The notes: generated by a model not told the origin, from the letters alone. A stretch of DNA of 64,000 nucleotides from Blattabacterium cuenoti (GCF_014251795.1 NZ_CP059201.1:1-64000); one strand, 5' to 3'; numbered from the stretch's first letter, positions 1 to 10,562 are shown. Program-made: numbers and translations.

Positions 1-1254
1 ATGGATAATGAAGCTTTAATAGATTCCTTTTTAAATTTTAAATATGAAAAAAATATAGATAGAATGAGTCTGATGGCCATTTTAGAAGAATCTATTCGAT
101 GTGTTTTAAAAAAAAAATATGAATCATCGAAAAATTACGATATTATTGTCAATCCAGACCAAGGGGATTTAGAAATATGGAGAAATCGGATAGTAGTGGA
201 AGATGGAAAAATAAAAAATATGAATAAAGAAATAGAACTTTCTGCAGCAAGAAAAATAGAACCTGATTTTGAAATAGGAGAAGAAGTAACAGAAAAGGTA
301 GAATTACAATCTTTAGGACGAAGAGGCATTTTATCTCTAAGACAAAATTTACTCTCTAAAATTAACGAATATGATAACACAAATACTTATAAGAAATTTA
401 AAAATAAAATAGGAGAAATTATTAATGTTGAAGTCTATCATATTTTACCGAAACAAATCATCATGAGGGATGATGAACAAAATGAAATGGTGTTACCAAA
501 ACAAGAACAAATTCCAAGTGATTTTTTCAGAAAAGGAGATCCAGTTAGAGCTTTAATTAAAAGAGTAGATTGGAAAGATAATCGACCCTTTGCTATACTC
601 ACTAGAAAAGATGAATCTTTTTTAGAAGAACTTTTTAAATTAGAAATCCCAGAGGTTTCTGATGGTTTAATTACAGTAAAAAAAGTAGCACGTATTCCAG
701 GAGAAAAAGCAAAAGTAGCTGTGGAATCTTATGATGATCGCATAGATCCAGTTGGAGCTTGTGTCGGAATGAAAGGATCTAGAATTCATCCTATTGTGAG
801 AGAGTTGAAAAATGAAAATATTGACGTTATCAATTATACCTCTAATATACAGCTATATATTACACGATCTTTAAGTCCTGCTAAAATCTCTATGATGGAA
901 GTAAATGAAGAATATAAATATGTTAATGTATATGTCAAAATTGAAGAAATATCAAAGGCAATCGGAAAAGGAGGTCAAAATATAAAATTAGCTAGTCAAT
1001 TAACAGGGTATAAAATTCATATATTTAGAGATTTTCCCTATGAAGATGATGTAGAATTAACAGAATTTTCTGATGAAATTGAATCAGAAGTTTTAGAAAG
1101 ATTTCATAAAGTAGGTTTAAATACTGCAAAATCTGTTTTAAATTATGGAAAAAATGATTTAAAAAAACGTACTAATCTCGAAGAAAAGATTATAAATAAA
1201 GTATTTACTATATTGAGAAAAGAATTTGAAGAAGAATTCAACACAAATACATAA
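1..1254 (+). CDS. nusA: Transcription termination/antitermination factor NusA
   Basis: NusA binds RNA polymerase and nascent RNA and modulates pausing, termination and antitermination. The 417-residue protein has the expected order: an N-terminal RNAP-binding domain (about 1-130), an S1 domain (about 135-200), then two KH domains, with KH1 around residue 251 (VGACVGMKGSRI) and KH2 around residue 321 (AIGKGGQNIKLA). It lacks the C-terminal acidic repeats of the E. coli protein, as usual outside gammaproteobacteria. The ATG is the first base of the window, so an upstream partner such as rimP cannot be seen. The gene runs into infB in the nusA-infB order common in bacteria. Confidence 0.95.
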   Translation: MDNEALIDSFLNFKYEKNIDRMSLMAILEESIRCVLKKKYESSKNYDIIVNPDQGDLEIWRNRIVVEDGKIKNMNKEIELSAARKIEPDFEIGEEVTEKVELQSLGRRGILSLRQNLLSKINEYDNTNTYKKFKNKIGEIINVEVYHILPKQIIMRDDEQNEMVLPKQEQIPSDFFRKGDPVRALIKRVDWKDNRPFAILTRKDESFLEELFKLEIPEVSDGLITVKKVARIPGEKAKVAVESYDDRIDPVGACVGMKGSRIHPIVRELKNENIDVINYTSNIQLYITRSLSPAKISMMEVNEEYKYVNVYVKIEEISKAIGKGGQNIKLASQLTGYKIHIFRDFPYEDDVELTEFSDEIESEVLERFHKVGLNTAKSVLNYGKNDLKKRTNLEEKIINKVFTILRKEFEEEFNTNT

Positions 1255-1294
1255 TTTTATAATATCTTTATTTCTTTTCTTATTATATTTTGAT

Positions 1295-3892
1295 ATGACT
1301 GATAAAATCAGATTAAAAACAGTACTCACCAAATTTAATATTTCCTTACAAAGAGTAATTAGTTTTTTAAAAAAAAAAGGAATAGAAATAGAAAATAATC
1401 CTAACGCAAAAATAGAAGAACAAGTGTATAAATCTCTTGTTAGAGAATTTCAAACTTATAAGGAAATACGAGATGCGTCTGAAAAAGTTTTTTTGCAAAA
1501 AAGAATGGAAAAAGACAAAATAAAAAAGGAATTATTAAAATCAAAACATATTCAGAGTTATCAAATTATACGTGCAAAATCAGAAAACCTAATTAAATTC
1601 AAAAAAATAGGGAAAATAGATATTGATACATTAGATAAAAGATATGCGAATAAAGAAGAAAAAAAAAATAACTTATATCAAGAAAAAAAAATAGAAAATC
1701 AATTAAAAAATAACAATAAACCTGAGCATATTGATACTATTTATCAGAAATTAGATGGAGTTATGCTAACGGGAGATAGAATAGATTTATCTCAATTTGA
1801 AAAAAGAAGAACAAAATCAGAAATCAAAAAAAAACGAAAAAGAATTAAAAAAGAAATTTTTTTTGAAGATGTTTCTACAGAAAAAAAACAAAATAAAGAG
1901 AAAAAATCTTCCTTCAAAAAATTTTCTCATGTAAATGAAAGAAAGATAGATAAAAATAAATCTAAAAATAAAAGAAATACACAAAAATCGGTAATTACTG
2001 ATGAACAAATAAAAAAACAAATTAAAGAAACTTTAGAAAAATTATCTTCTAAAGGAATCAAGTCAAAAGCTTCGAAAATTAGAAAAGAGAAACGTCAGTC
2101 TAAAAAGGAAAAAAAGCTTATACAAAATCAAATAGAAATAAAAAAAGAAGAAAAAGTTCTTAAGTTAGCTGAATTTACCACTGTCAATGAATTGGCTTCT
2201 ATGATGAAAGTTAATGCTACTGATGTAATTGTTTCTTGCATGTCTTTGGGGATAATGGTTACTATGAATCAGAGATTAGATGCAGAAATATTAACTTTAG
2301 TTGCAGATGAATTTGGATTCAATGTCAAATTTATTGGAATGGATTTAGAAGAAGCAGTTCAAGATGATAAAGATTTAGAAGAAAATTTAAAACCTAGACC
2401 TCCTATTATCACTGTTATGGGACATGTTGACCATGGGAAAACATCTTTACTAGATTATATAAGAAATACTAATGTGATTGCAGGCGAAGCAGGTGGGATT
2501 ACTCAACATATAGCAGCTTATAGCGTCGAATGTTCCAATCGTCAAAGTATTACTTTTTTAGATACACCTGGTCATGAAGCTTTTACTGCTATGCGAGCAA
2601 GAGGGGCACAAATAACAGATATAGCAATTATAGTTATAGCAGCGGATGATCAGATCATGCCGCAAACTAAAGAAGCTATTAGTCATGCTCAAGCAGCTAG
2701 TGTTCCTATTATTTTTGTTTTTAATAAAATGGATAAATCTAATGCAAATTCGGATAAAATTAGAGAACAATTAGCTCATTTAAATTTTTTAGTAAAAGAA
2801 TGGGGGGGAAAGTATCCAACTCAGGAAATATCTGCAAAATTAGGAACTGGAATAGATAAACTATTGGAAATAGTTATTTTAGTTTCTAAATCATTGGATT
2901 TAAAAGCTAATCCAGATAAACCTGGAATAGGAACTGTAATTGAAGCTTCTTTGGATAAGGGAAGAGGATACATTACAACTTTACTTATACAAGGAGGAAC
3001 ATTAAAAGTAGGAGATTATGTTTTAGCAGGAAGTCATCATGGAAAAGTAAAAAATATTTTAGATGAACGAGGAAAATCAATTTTATCAGCAGGACCATCA
3101 AAACCTATTACCATTTTAGGGTTAAATGGAGCTCCTACAGCTGGAGATAAATTTAAGGTATTTAAAGATGAAAAAGAAGCTAAACAACTTGCTTCTAGAA
3201 GAGAACAATTGCAAAGAGAACAAAATATACGAGCTCAAAAACATCTTACATTGGATGAAATCGGAAGACGAATAGCATTAGGCGATTTTAAAGAACTCAA
3301 AATTATTATTAAAGGAGATGTGGATGGATCAGTAGAAGCTATTGCTGATGCTATTCAGAAATTATCTACAAATACTATTATGATCAATATTATTTATAAA
3401 GGTGTAGGTCAGATTACAGAATCTGATGTTTTGTTAGCAAGTGCTTCAGATGCTATTATTATAGGGTTTAATGTTCGTCCTAATATTGGAGCTAGAAATA
3501 TAGCAAAAAAAGAAAATATAGAAATACGTACTTATTCAGTTATATATGACGTTACTAATGATATTCAGGAAGCAATGGATGGAATGTTATCTCCTGAAAT
3601 AAGAGAAAAAATATTAGGAAATGCTGAAATTAGAGAGATTTTTAAAATTCCAAAAATAGGAATCATAGCAGGATGTATGGTCATAGAAGGAAAATTATTA
3701 CGTCAAGCAAAAGTAAGACTAATTAGAGAAGGGATTGTTATTCATAATAATGGAGAATTTACTTCTCTTAAACGTTTTAAAGAAGATGCAAAAGAAGTTT
3801 CAAAAGGGTATGAATGTGGATTAGGAATAAAAAATTATTATAATCTTAAACCTGGAGATCTTATAGAAGTTTATGAAGAATTATCTGAATAA
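1295..3892 (+). CDS. infB: Translation initiation factor IF-2
   Basis: IF-2 is the GTPase that brings initiator tRNA to the 30S subunit and promotes subunit joining. The 865-residue protein has a very lysine-rich, low-complexity N-terminal half (about 1-300), then a G domain with GHVDHGKT near residue 376, DTPGH near 423 and NKMD near 476, followed by the beta-barrel and C-terminal fMet-tRNA-binding domains. The open frame extends upstream to 1226, inside nusA, but that adds a hydrophobic stretch unlike IF-2. The ATG at 1295, which opens MTDKIRLKTVLTKFNIS, matches the usual IF-2 N-terminus and leaves a 40-bp gap after nusA. It is probably cotranscribed with nusA and aspS. Confidence 0.95.
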   Translation: MTDKIRLKTVLTKFNISLQRVISFLKKKGIEIENNPNAKIEEQVYKSLVREFQTYKEIRDASEKVFLQKRMEKDKIKKELLKSKHIQSYQIIRAKSENLIKFKKIGKIDIDTLDKRYANKEEKKNNLYQEKKIENQLKNNNKPEHIDTIYQKLDGVMLTGDRIDLSQFEKRRTKSEIKKKRKRIKKEIFFEDVSTEKKQNKEKKSSFKKFSHVNERKIDKNKSKNKRNTQKSVITDEQIKKQIKETLEKLSSKGIKSKASKIRKEKRQSKKEKKLIQNQIEIKKEEKVLKLAEFTTVNELASMMKVNATDVIVSCMSLGIMVTMNQRLDAEILTLVADEFGFNVKFIGMDLEEAVQDDKDLEENLKPRPPIITVMGHVDHGKTSLLDYIRNTNVIAGEAGGITQHIAAYSVECSNRQSITFLDTPGHEAFTAMRARGAQITDIAIIVIAADDQIMPQTKEAISHAQAASVPIIFVFNKMDKSNANSDKIREQLAHLNFLVKEWGGKYPTQEISAKLGTGIDKLLEIVILVSKSLDLKANPDKPGIGTVIEASLDKGRGYITTLLIQGGTLKVGDYVLAGSHHGKVKNILDERGKSILSAGPSKPITILGLNGAPTAGDKFKVFKDEKEAKQLASRREQLQREQNIRAQKHLTLDEIGRRIALGDFKELKIIIKGDVDGSVEAIADAIQKLSTNTIMINIIYKGVGQITESDVLLASASDAIIIGFNVRPNIGARNIAKKENIEIRTYSVIYDVTNDIQEAMDGMLSPEIREKILGNAEIREIFKIPKIGIIAGCMVIEGKLLRQAKVRLIREGIVIHNNGEFTSLKRFKEDAKEVSKGYECGLGIKNYYNLKPGDLIEVYEELSE

Positions 3893-3903
3893 AACAAAAA
3901 ATC

Positions 3904-5616
3904 ATGTACAGAACACATAATTGTGGAGAATTAGGTTTAAAAGATATTGGTATAGAAGTAATATTGTCTGGATGGATTCAAAAAATAAGAAATTTAGGAT
4001 CTTTATTATTCATAGACATTAGAGATTATTTTGGCATCACACAATTAATTATTTCTAAAAAATTAATGAAAGAAAATACCTTTCTAGGTAAAGAATTTTT
4101 AATTAAAATAAAAGGAAAAGTAGTCAAAAGATTATCTAAAAATTACAACATTCCTACAGGTGAAATAGAAATTTTAGTATCACATATAGATTTGTTAAAT
4201 CCATCACTATCAACTCCATTTACTATAGAAAATGAAACAGATGGAAATGAAGAAATTAGAATGATTTATCGATATCTTGATATTAGAAGAAATATTATGA
4301 AGAAAAATTTGATGATTCGTCATAATTTAACTATGGAAATTCGTAATTTTCTTTCTGATAATGGATTTTTAGAAATAGAAACTCCTATGTTGATAAATTA
4401 TACTCCAGAAGGAGCTAGAAGTTTTGTAGTTCCTTCCAGAATACATCCTAATCAATTTTATGCATTAGCACAATCTCCACAATTATTTAAACAATTATTG
4501 ATGATTGGAGGAATAGACAAATATTTTCAAATCGTCAAATGTTTTAGGGATGAAGATTCTCGTTCTGATAGACAAATTGAGTTTACACAAATAGATTGTG
4601 AAATGTCTTTTGTGGAAGTATATGATGTATTAAAATTTTTTGAGTATTTCATAAAACATATATTTAAAAAAATTAGAAACATTAAATTAGATTCTTTTCC
4701 TTCTATTTCTTATTCTGATGCTATTAAAATGTATGGAACAGATACCCCTGACATTCGTTTTGATATGTCTTTTTTGGAGTTTAATAATTTAGTTAAAACC
4801 AAAAATATTAATTTTTTAAAAACACAAGAATTAGTGATAGGAATTCAAATTAAAAAATGCTATAACATTCATGATAATGATAAAATGAATTCTTTTTTAA
4901 AAACAACAAAAAACAAGAATTTTTTCTGGATAAAATACTCATATAATAAAACTTTATTTTTTTCTAAAAAAAATTTTTTAAATAAGGAGATTATAAAAAT
5001 TTTTGTTCAACATTTTAAAGCTAGTCCCGGTGATTTATTATTTTTTTCTTATGGTGAAAAAAAAGAAACTCGAGAAAAACTTGGAAAAATACGACTTAAA
5101 ATAGCAGATTTGTTGAATCTAAACAATTCTAAAATTTTTAAACCTTTATGGATAAAAGACTTACCACTTTTAGAATGGGAAGATAAATCCAATAAATATA
5201 AATCTGTACATCATCCTTTCACCAGTCCAAAAGAAGAAGATATTCATTTTTTGAAAAAAAATCCAAAAAATGTTCGTTCTCAATCTTATGATTTAATTAT
5301 AAATGGAATAGAAATAGGAAGTGGATCGATACGTATTCATAACAAAAATATACAAAATTTAATTTTTAAACATTTAGGATTATCTCAAAAAGAAATAGAA
5401 TCTAAATTTGGTTTTTTTCTAAAAGCTTTTGAATATGGAGTCCCTCCTCATGGAGGAATAGCTTTCGGATTAGACAGACTAGTGAATCTTTTAGAAGGAA
5501 ATAAAAATATAAAAAATTTCATTGCTTTTCCAAAAAATAATTATGGAAAAGATATGATGACAAATGCTCCATACTTTTTAGAAAAAGAAAAATTGAAAGA
5601 ATTACACTTACGTTAA
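3904..5616 (+). CDS. aspS: Aspartyl-tRNA synthetase
   Basis: A class II synthetase that charges tRNA-Asp. The 570-residue protein shows an N-terminal OB-fold anticodon-binding domain (about 1-105), class II motif 2 (FRDEDSRSDRQIEFTQID, around residues 218-235), a lysine- and phenylalanine-rich and shortened GAD insertion domain (about 280-400), and motif 3 (GIAFGLDRLV) near the C-terminus. It ends with the family tail around TNAPYFL. At 570 residues it is slightly shorter than typical bacterial AspRS, with the shortening in the insertion domain. It starts 11 bp after infB, so an operon is likely. Its 3' end overlaps the convergent ppa gene by 9 bp. Confidence 0.95.
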   Translation: MYRTHNCGELGLKDIGIEVILSGWIQKIRNLGSLLFIDIRDYFGITQLIISKKLMKENTFLGKEFLIKIKGKVVKRLSKNYNIPTGEIEILVSHIDLLNPSLSTPFTIENETDGNEEIRMIYRYLDIRRNIMKKNLMIRHNLTMEIRNFLSDNGFLEIETPMLINYTPEGARSFVVPSRIHPNQFYALAQSPQLFKQLLMIGGIDKYFQIVKCFRDEDSRSDRQIEFTQIDCEMSFVEVYDVLKFFEYFIKHIFKKIRNIKLDSFPSISYSDAIKMYGTDTPDIRFDMSFLEFNNLVKTKNINFLKTQELVIGIQIKKCYNIHDNDKMNSFLKTTKNKNFFWIKYSYNKTLFFSKKNFLNKEIIKIFVQHFKASPGDLLFFSYGEKKETREKLGKIRLKIADLLNLNNSKIFKPLWIKDLPLLEWEDKSNKYKSVHHPFTSPKEEDIHFLKKNPKNVRSQSYDLIINGIEIGSGSIRIHNKNIQNLIFKHLGLSQKEIESKFGFFLKAFEYGVPPHGGIAFGLDRLVNLLEGNKNIKNFIAFPKNNYGKDMMTNAPYFLEKEKLKELHLR

Positions 5617-6099
5617 ATGATTCTTATATCGCAAACAAGATTGTTTGTATACAGAAATAGCCTCCTCTTGATCTTTCCAATTTCCTATTTTTACTTTTTT
5701 GTTTTCTAAGTCTTTATAAACTAAAAAAAAATGTTCTATTTCTTTTTTTGTATGTAATGCGATTTCATCAATATTATTTATAATATTATAATTAGGATCT
5801 GCAACGGGAACACAAATAATCTTTTCATCTTCTCCTTTTTCATCTATCATAAAAAAAATTCCTATAGGTTTCACTTCTATCAAACAACCTGGAATTGTAG
5901 GTTCTGTTAAAAAAACTAATACATCTAATGGATCTCCATCTAGAGAAAGAGTTTTTGGAATAAAACCATAATCCGTTGGATAACTCATAGGAGAGTACAA
6001 TACTCGATCTAATCGAATTAGATTATTTTTTTTATCAAATTCATATTTATTTCTACTTCCTTTAGGAATTTCAATGAGTGCATCAAAGCTAATTTTCAT
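5608..6099 (-). CDS. ppa: Inorganic pyrophosphatase (family I)
   Basis: A cytoplasmic enzyme that hydrolyses pyrophosphate to phosphate and so drives biosynthetic reactions. The 163-residue protein carries the family I signature DGDPLDVLV (about residues 51-59) with its metal-binding aspartates, plus the preceding YPTDYGFIPKT segment. Length is close to bacterial family I enzymes. It lies 4 bp downstream of the E2 gene on the same strand and is probably cotranscribed with it. Its stop overlaps the end of aspS, which runs the other way. Confidence 0.93.
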   Translation of the reverse strand: MKISFDALIEIPKGSRNKYEFDKKNNLIRLDRVLYSPMSYPTDYGFIPKTLSLDGDPLDVLVFLTEPTIPGCLIEVKPIGIFFMIDEKGEDEKIICVPVADPNYNIINNIDEIALHTKKEIEHFFLVYKDLENKKVKIGNWKDQEEAISVYKQSCLRYKNHLT

Positions 6100-6103
6100 A
6101 ATT

Positions 6104-7285
6104 TTAATTTTGTGTTGTGATATTACAATTAAATTTTTCTAAATACAAAGCGACTTTTTTAACGAAACATCCACCTAAAACCCCATCTATAACACGATGA
6201 TCATAGGAATGAGATAAATAAATTTTATGTCTTATTCCTATTAAATCTCCTTTTGGAGTTTCTATTATAGATAATTTTTTCTGAATGAAACCTATTGCCA
6301 TAATTGCAACTTGTGGTTGATGTATAATTGGTGTACCAAAAAAATTTCCAAAACTACCTATATTACTAATAGTATAAGTCCCACCTTGAGTTTCTTCAGG
6401 TTTTAATTGATTAGATTTCGCTCTTTTTATTAAATCATTAATAATTTTTATTAATCCTACTAAATTATAAGAATCTGCATTTTTTATAACAGGAACAATT
6501 AAATTCCCATTGGGTAAAGCAGTCGCTAATCCTATATGGATATTTCTTTTTTTTATTATACTTGTTCCATTTACAGAAATATTGATCATAGGAAAATCTT
6601 TTATAGCTTTTACCACACATTCTACAAAAACTGACATTAAAGTCAATTTTTCTCCTGTATTTTTTTGAAAGGTCTCTTTTATTTTATCTCTCCATTTGAC
6701 TATATTAGTCACATCCGCTTCAACAAAAGAAGTAACATGTGCAGAAATATTTTTACTTCTCATCATATGTTCTGCAGTAATTTTACGCATTCTATCCATT
6801 TCAATTATTTCTTCTTCATTTTTATCATTGTTTATATCAATAATCCTATTAGGAATATTATTTTTTTTAATACGAATATATTTTAATATATCTTTTTTAG
6901 TAATACGTCCTTTTTCTCCAGTTCCTTCTATTGTTTCCAATTCATAAAAACTGATTCCTTCCTTTTTAGCAATAGTACGGACAAGAGGAGAATAAAAACG
7001 TTTTTTGTTTTTTTCTATTGGTAAATCATCAAAAGATAAATTTTCTTCTGTTTCTAAAATAGCAATAAAACTCCCCACTTTAGCAACTTCATTAGGCGAA
7101 AATAATTTCTTTTTTAATATACCGTTTACAGGGGAAGATATTTCAGAATTGACTTTATCGGTAGCTATCTCTACCAAAAGATCTTCTTTCTTTATAGAAT
7201 CTCCCTCTTCTTTTAACCAACGAATGATAGTAGCCTCAGCTATACTTTCACCCATGGCTGGAAGGGTCAAATTATACTCGGACAT
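6104..7285 (-). CDS. 2-oxo acid dehydrogenase complex E2 (dihydrolipoyl acyltransferase)
   Basis: The core acyltransferase of a 2-oxo acid dehydrogenase complex. The 393-residue protein has one N-terminal lipoyl domain (1-75) with the lipoylated lysine in EIATDKVNSEI, a peripheral-subunit-binding domain (about 97-137, SPLVRTIAKKEGI to ITKKDI), and a catalytic domain ending in the active-site motif DHRVIDG. The lipoyl domain opening (LPAMGESIAEATIIRWLKEEGD) resembles the E2 that flavobacteria annotate as the branched-chain or generic pyruvate type. The 2-oxoglutarate E2 is encoded separately at 53612, so this one more likely serves pyruvate or branched-chain 2-oxo acids. The substrate cannot be fixed from sequence alone. 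Confidence 0.9.
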   Translation of the reverse strand: MSEYNLTLPAMGESIAEATIIRWLKEEGDSIKKEDLLVEIATDKVNSEISSPVNGILKKKLFSPNEVAKVGSFIAILETEENLSFDDLPIEKNKKRFYSPLVRTIAKKEGISFYELETIEGTGEKGRITKKDILKYIRIKKNNIPNRIIDINNDKNEEEIIEMDRMRKITAEHMMRSKNISAHVTSFVEADVTNIVKWRDKIKETFQKNTGEKLTLMSVFVECVVKAIKDFPMINISVNGTSIIKKRNIHIGLATALPNGNLIVPVIKNADSYNLVGLIKIINDLIKRAKSNQLKPEETQGGTYTISNIGSFGNFFGTPIIHQPQVAIMAIGFIQKKLSIIETPKGDLIGIRHKIYLSHSYDHRVIDGVLGGCFVKKVALYLEKFNCNITTQN

Positions 7286-7389
7286 CTAGATTAATCGTTT
7301 TATATTTGCAGATACTAATCAGATTTCACAATCTAAAAATATAAAATTTATAACTTATAAAATCAAAAATAATAAATTCATTTTAAAAA

Positions 7390-8943
7390 ATGAAAATTCT
7401 TTCTTTAAATCAAATTAGAAAAGCAGATCAATATTGTATTGATTCCGAATCAATATCTTCCATTCAGTTGATGGAAAGAGCCGCTAAAAATTGTTTTAAT
7501 TGGATTATTCGTCATAAATATTTTCAAGTTAAAAAAATTCCATTTATAGTATTAGTAGGAAATGGAAATAATGGAGGAGATGGACTCTTTTTGTCTGAGA
7601 TGTTACGTTCATATGGAGCAACAGTTTCTGTATATATAGTTAACATTTCTAATCATTTTTCAAATGAATTTTTCATAAAAAAAAATCAAATATTACAGCA
7701 TAAAATAAATTATCAAAAAATTAATGAAAATGAAGAATTCCCTATTCTAAATGAAAAAAGTTATCTTATCGATGCTATTTTTGGAATAGGATTCAATCGT
7801 CCTATTAATAATAAATATTGGAAATCTTTTTTTCACTATATAAATAAAAAAAAATTTAAATCAGTTATATCAATAGATATTCCATCTGGACTTTTTATTG
7901 AAAAAGATAATGAAAATTTTGAAGAAATAATCAAGGCTACTCATACTTTAACTTTCCAAATTCCAAAATTACCTTTATTACTACCAAATTATGAAGATTA
8001 TATTGGAAAATGGTATTTAATAAATATCGGATGGAAAGATGATTTCATTCAAAAAATACAAACTGATAATTTTTACATAGATAATATGTGTATTCATGCT
8101 ATATATAAAAAAAAGAGAAGAAAAAAATTTTCACATAAAGGAAATTATGGTCATGGAATAATTGTAGGAGGAAGTTTTGGCATGATAGGATCTGTTATAC
8201 TTTCCGCAATTGCTAGCTTTCGTACTGGAATAGGAAAATTAAGTATATATGTACCTAATTGCGGATATGAAATGATTCAAAATACACTTCCAGAAGCTAT
8301 TGTAAATACAGATAAGAACAAACATTGGATTAGTAATATTGATTTAGATCTTGATAATGAGAATATCAATGCAATAGGAATAGGTATGGGAATTGGATTT
8401 CATCCTAAAACTAGGTATGCTGTAGAATCTCTTTTATTAAAATTAAAAAATAAAAAAATACCTATGGTAATTGATGCAGACGCCATAAATATATTATCTC
8501 ATAAATTAGAATTATTAGATATCCTTCCAGAAGGAACAATTCTGACTCCACATCCAAAAGAATTTCAAAGATTATTATGTATATCATGGAAAAATGATTA
8601 TGAAAAATTATTTTTTTTAAAAAAAATGTCTATAAAATATAAAATTTTCATAGTATTAAAAGGAGCACATTCCGTTATTTCAACACCTATCGGTCATCTA
8701 TATTTTAATAGTACAGGAAATGCAGGAATGTCAACAGCTGGAAGTGGAGATGTGCTTACTGGTATGATCATGAGTTTATTATCTCAAGGTTATTCTTCAA
8801 AAGAATCATGTATAATGGGTGTTTATTTACATGGATTAGCAGGAGATATTGCATCAAAAAAATTAAGTCAAGAAGCTATCATTGCTAATGATATTGTTAA
8901 TCATATAGGAAAAGCTTATCTTCAAATTAAAATTTGGAATTGA
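7390..8943 (+). CDS. nnr: Bifunctional NAD(P)H-hydrate epimerase / ADP-dependent NAD(P)HX dehydratase
   Basis: Repairs damaged, hydrated NADH and NADPH. The 517-residue protein fuses two domains. The N-terminal YjeF_N epimerase (about 1-215) has the glycine-rich motif VGNGNNGGDGLFLSEML near residue 57. The C-terminal carbohydrate-kinase-like dehydratase (about 235-510) has LKGAHSVI and the NAGMSTAGSGDVLTGMI motif. Length matches the fused bacterial form. It is a single gene between two minus-strand units, and its 3' end overlaps lnt by 22 bp. Keeping both halves of a metabolite-repair enzyme in a reduced genome fits a respiring symbiont. Confidence 0.93.
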   Translation: MKILSLNQIRKADQYCIDSESISSIQLMERAAKNCFNWIIRHKYFQVKKIPFIVLVGNGNNGGDGLFLSEMLRSYGATVSVYIVNISNHFSNEFFIKKNQILQHKINYQKINENEEFPILNEKSYLIDAIFGIGFNRPINNKYWKSFFHYINKKKFKSVISIDIPSGLFIEKDNENFEEIIKATHTLTFQIPKLPLLLPNYEDYIGKWYLINIGWKDDFIQKIQTDNFYIDNMCIHAIYKKKRRKKFSHKGNYGHGIIVGGSFGMIGSVILSAIASFRTGIGKLSIYVPNCGYEMIQNTLPEAIVNTDKNKHWISNIDLDLDNENINAIGIGMGIGFHPKTRYAVESLLLKLKNKKIPMVIDADAINILSHKLELLDILPEGTILTPHPKEFQRLLCISWKNDYEKLFFLKKMSIKYKIFIVLKGAHSVISTPIGHLYFNSTGNAGMSTAGSGDVLTGMIMSLLSQGYSSKESCIMGVYLHGLAGDIASKKLSQEAIIANDIVNHIGKAYLQIKIWN

Positions 8944-10562
8944 TTCGTTTTCATTTTTTTTGAATGAAACAAGTAATTTCCAATATTATATATAATTGTG
9001 TATAATATAATCATGATTGTTGTAAAAAAACAAATTTTCGAAATCCAATCCCCATATTTAATATAAAAAGTTTCCTTTTTATTGAGATATATTTTTTGGT
9101 ATAAAAAACCTTCTTTATCATAAGGTAAAGAGGTTACAATTTCTCCTTTTTCATTAATAAAACAAGAAATCCCTGTATTTGCAGATCGAGCTATATATTT
9201 TCGATTTTCAATTGCTCTAATACGGGCATAATACAGATGTTGTTTGTGTCCTTGTGATAAACCCCACCATCCATCATTAGTAATAATAACTATTAATTCC
9301 ACATTTTGTTTTTTAAAAAAATTAGAAACATATTCTCCAAAAACAGATTCATAACAAATAATAGGAGCTATTTTAATTCCTAAATGAGGATATTGAAAAA
9401 CAGAAGGAGAACTTTCTTTTCCAAGTTCCATGACAGTTCCTCCAAAATTAAGTAATATATTTCCTAATATAGGTGAAAAAATTTTTTTATAAGGAAAAGT
9501 TTCTACTGCTGGAACCAATTTAGATTTATGATGAAGTTCGATATTTTGATTAGCTCCTATTTTAATTACTGAATTAAAAATATCTATCCATTGTATACTT
9601 TTTGTTTTCTTTGAAAAAATAGGAATGGAAGTTTTACTTCTATTTTTATGATAGAAAGTGAGTAATTCTACTCCTGTTATAAATACTGTATTTGGAGATT
9701 TACTTTTTAAATAATTCTGAAATTCAGAAATAATTTTATTTTGATTTATATTTTTTATTGGTATTTTATTTCCTTTCCCTGGAAAGGTAGTTTCAGGAGC
9801 TATAATAATCATAGATTCTTTAGATATTTTTTTATCTATTAATCTTTTTAATTTTGAAATTAATTCATCTGTAGAAATAGAATATTTCTTACGGTATGGA
9901 TCAATATTAGGCTGCAGAATTAATATATTTGCAGGACGGTCATAATCTTCTTTATATTTTATATATATAAAATTTGATATAAAAATCATGACAAAAATTA
10001 TTCCTATATTAAAAAATATTTTTTTGTATAAGGATATAATATTCTTATCCTTTTCATATTGTAAAATGGATTCCGTAAATCCAATATTCACTATCCATAT
10101 CCATATGGATCCTCCTAAAATTCCAGTATATTCATACCATTGAATCCATTCCGTACGATTAGCAAAACCGTTTCCTAAATTTAGCCATGGCCAAGATAGT
10201 TCCCACTCAAAATGCATTTTTTCGAATGAAATCCACAAGCAAACTAAAAATACATACCCTATTCTTTTTTCTTTGACATGTTTCTTAATCCATGAATAAA
10301 AAGAAAAAATAATTGACATAAATAAAGCATTAAGTAACACAGGACTTAAATAAGCTTCTATAGCGAAACTACCATTAGTTCTTTTTGCATAAGACAACCA
10401 ATATGTAGAAATGGCATTCCATGTTAAAAAAGTGATAAAAGAAAATAATAAAATTTTAAAAAAAGAATGATTCGAATAATTTTCTATATACAATAGAGGA
10501 ACAAAAGCGATAAATAAATACATGGGAGAACCTTCAGTAGGCCATCCAAATCCTAGAAACAT
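8922..10562 (-). CDS. lnt: Apolipoprotein N-acyltransferase
   Basis: An inner-membrane enzyme that adds the third acyl chain to outer-membrane lipoproteins before Lol export. The 546-residue protein has several N-terminal membrane segments, then a periplasmic nitrilase-like domain with the expected triad: Glu in IIAPETTFPG, Lys in HHKSKLVPAVE and Cys in IICYESVFGEYV. The first ATG gives MFLGFGWPTEG, which already lies inside the usual first helix. Nine further in-frame codons upstream (reading VFIYSVLSG) resemble the family but contain no ATG, GTG or TTG. Either the ATG is the true start or an unusual codon is used. It follows the ssrA gene on the same strand. Confidence 0.93.
   Translation of the reverse strand: MFLGFGWPTEGSPMYLFIAFVPLLYIENYSNHSFFKILLFSFITFLTWNAISTYWLSYAKRTNGSFAIEAYLSPVLLNALFMSIIFSFYSWIKKHVKEKRIGYVFLVCLWISFEKMHFEWELSWPWLNLGNGFANRTEWIQWYEYTGILGGSIWIWIVNIGFTESILQYEKDKNIISLYKKIFFNIGIIFVMIFISNFIYIKYKEDYDRPANILILQPNIDPYRKKYSISTDELISKLKRLIDKKISKESMIIIAPETTFPGKGNKIPIKNINQNKIISEFQNYLKSKSPNTVFITGVELLTFYHKNRSKTSIPIFSKKTKSIQWIDIFNSVIKIGANQNIELHHKSKLVPAVETFPYKKIFSPILGNILLNFGGTVMELGKESSPSVFQYPHLGIKIAPIICYESVFGEYVSNFFKKQNVELIVIITNDGWWGLSQGHKQHLYYARIRAIENRKYIARSANTGISCFINEKGEIVTSLPYDKEGFLYQKIYLNKKETFYIKYGDWISKICFFTTIMIILYTIIYNIGNYLFHSKKMKTNQFQILI

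Noticed and set aside
1226..1294. Upstream extension of infB from 1226
   Set aside because: It overlaps nusA and adds a hydrophobic stretch not found in IF-2; the ATG at 1295 fits the family.
6665..7289. Open frames on the + strand opposite the E2 gene (6665-6886, 6696-6947, 7005-7289)
   Set aside because: They lie wholly antisense to a well-supported E2 gene and encode no recognisable domain; they are by-products of its codon use.
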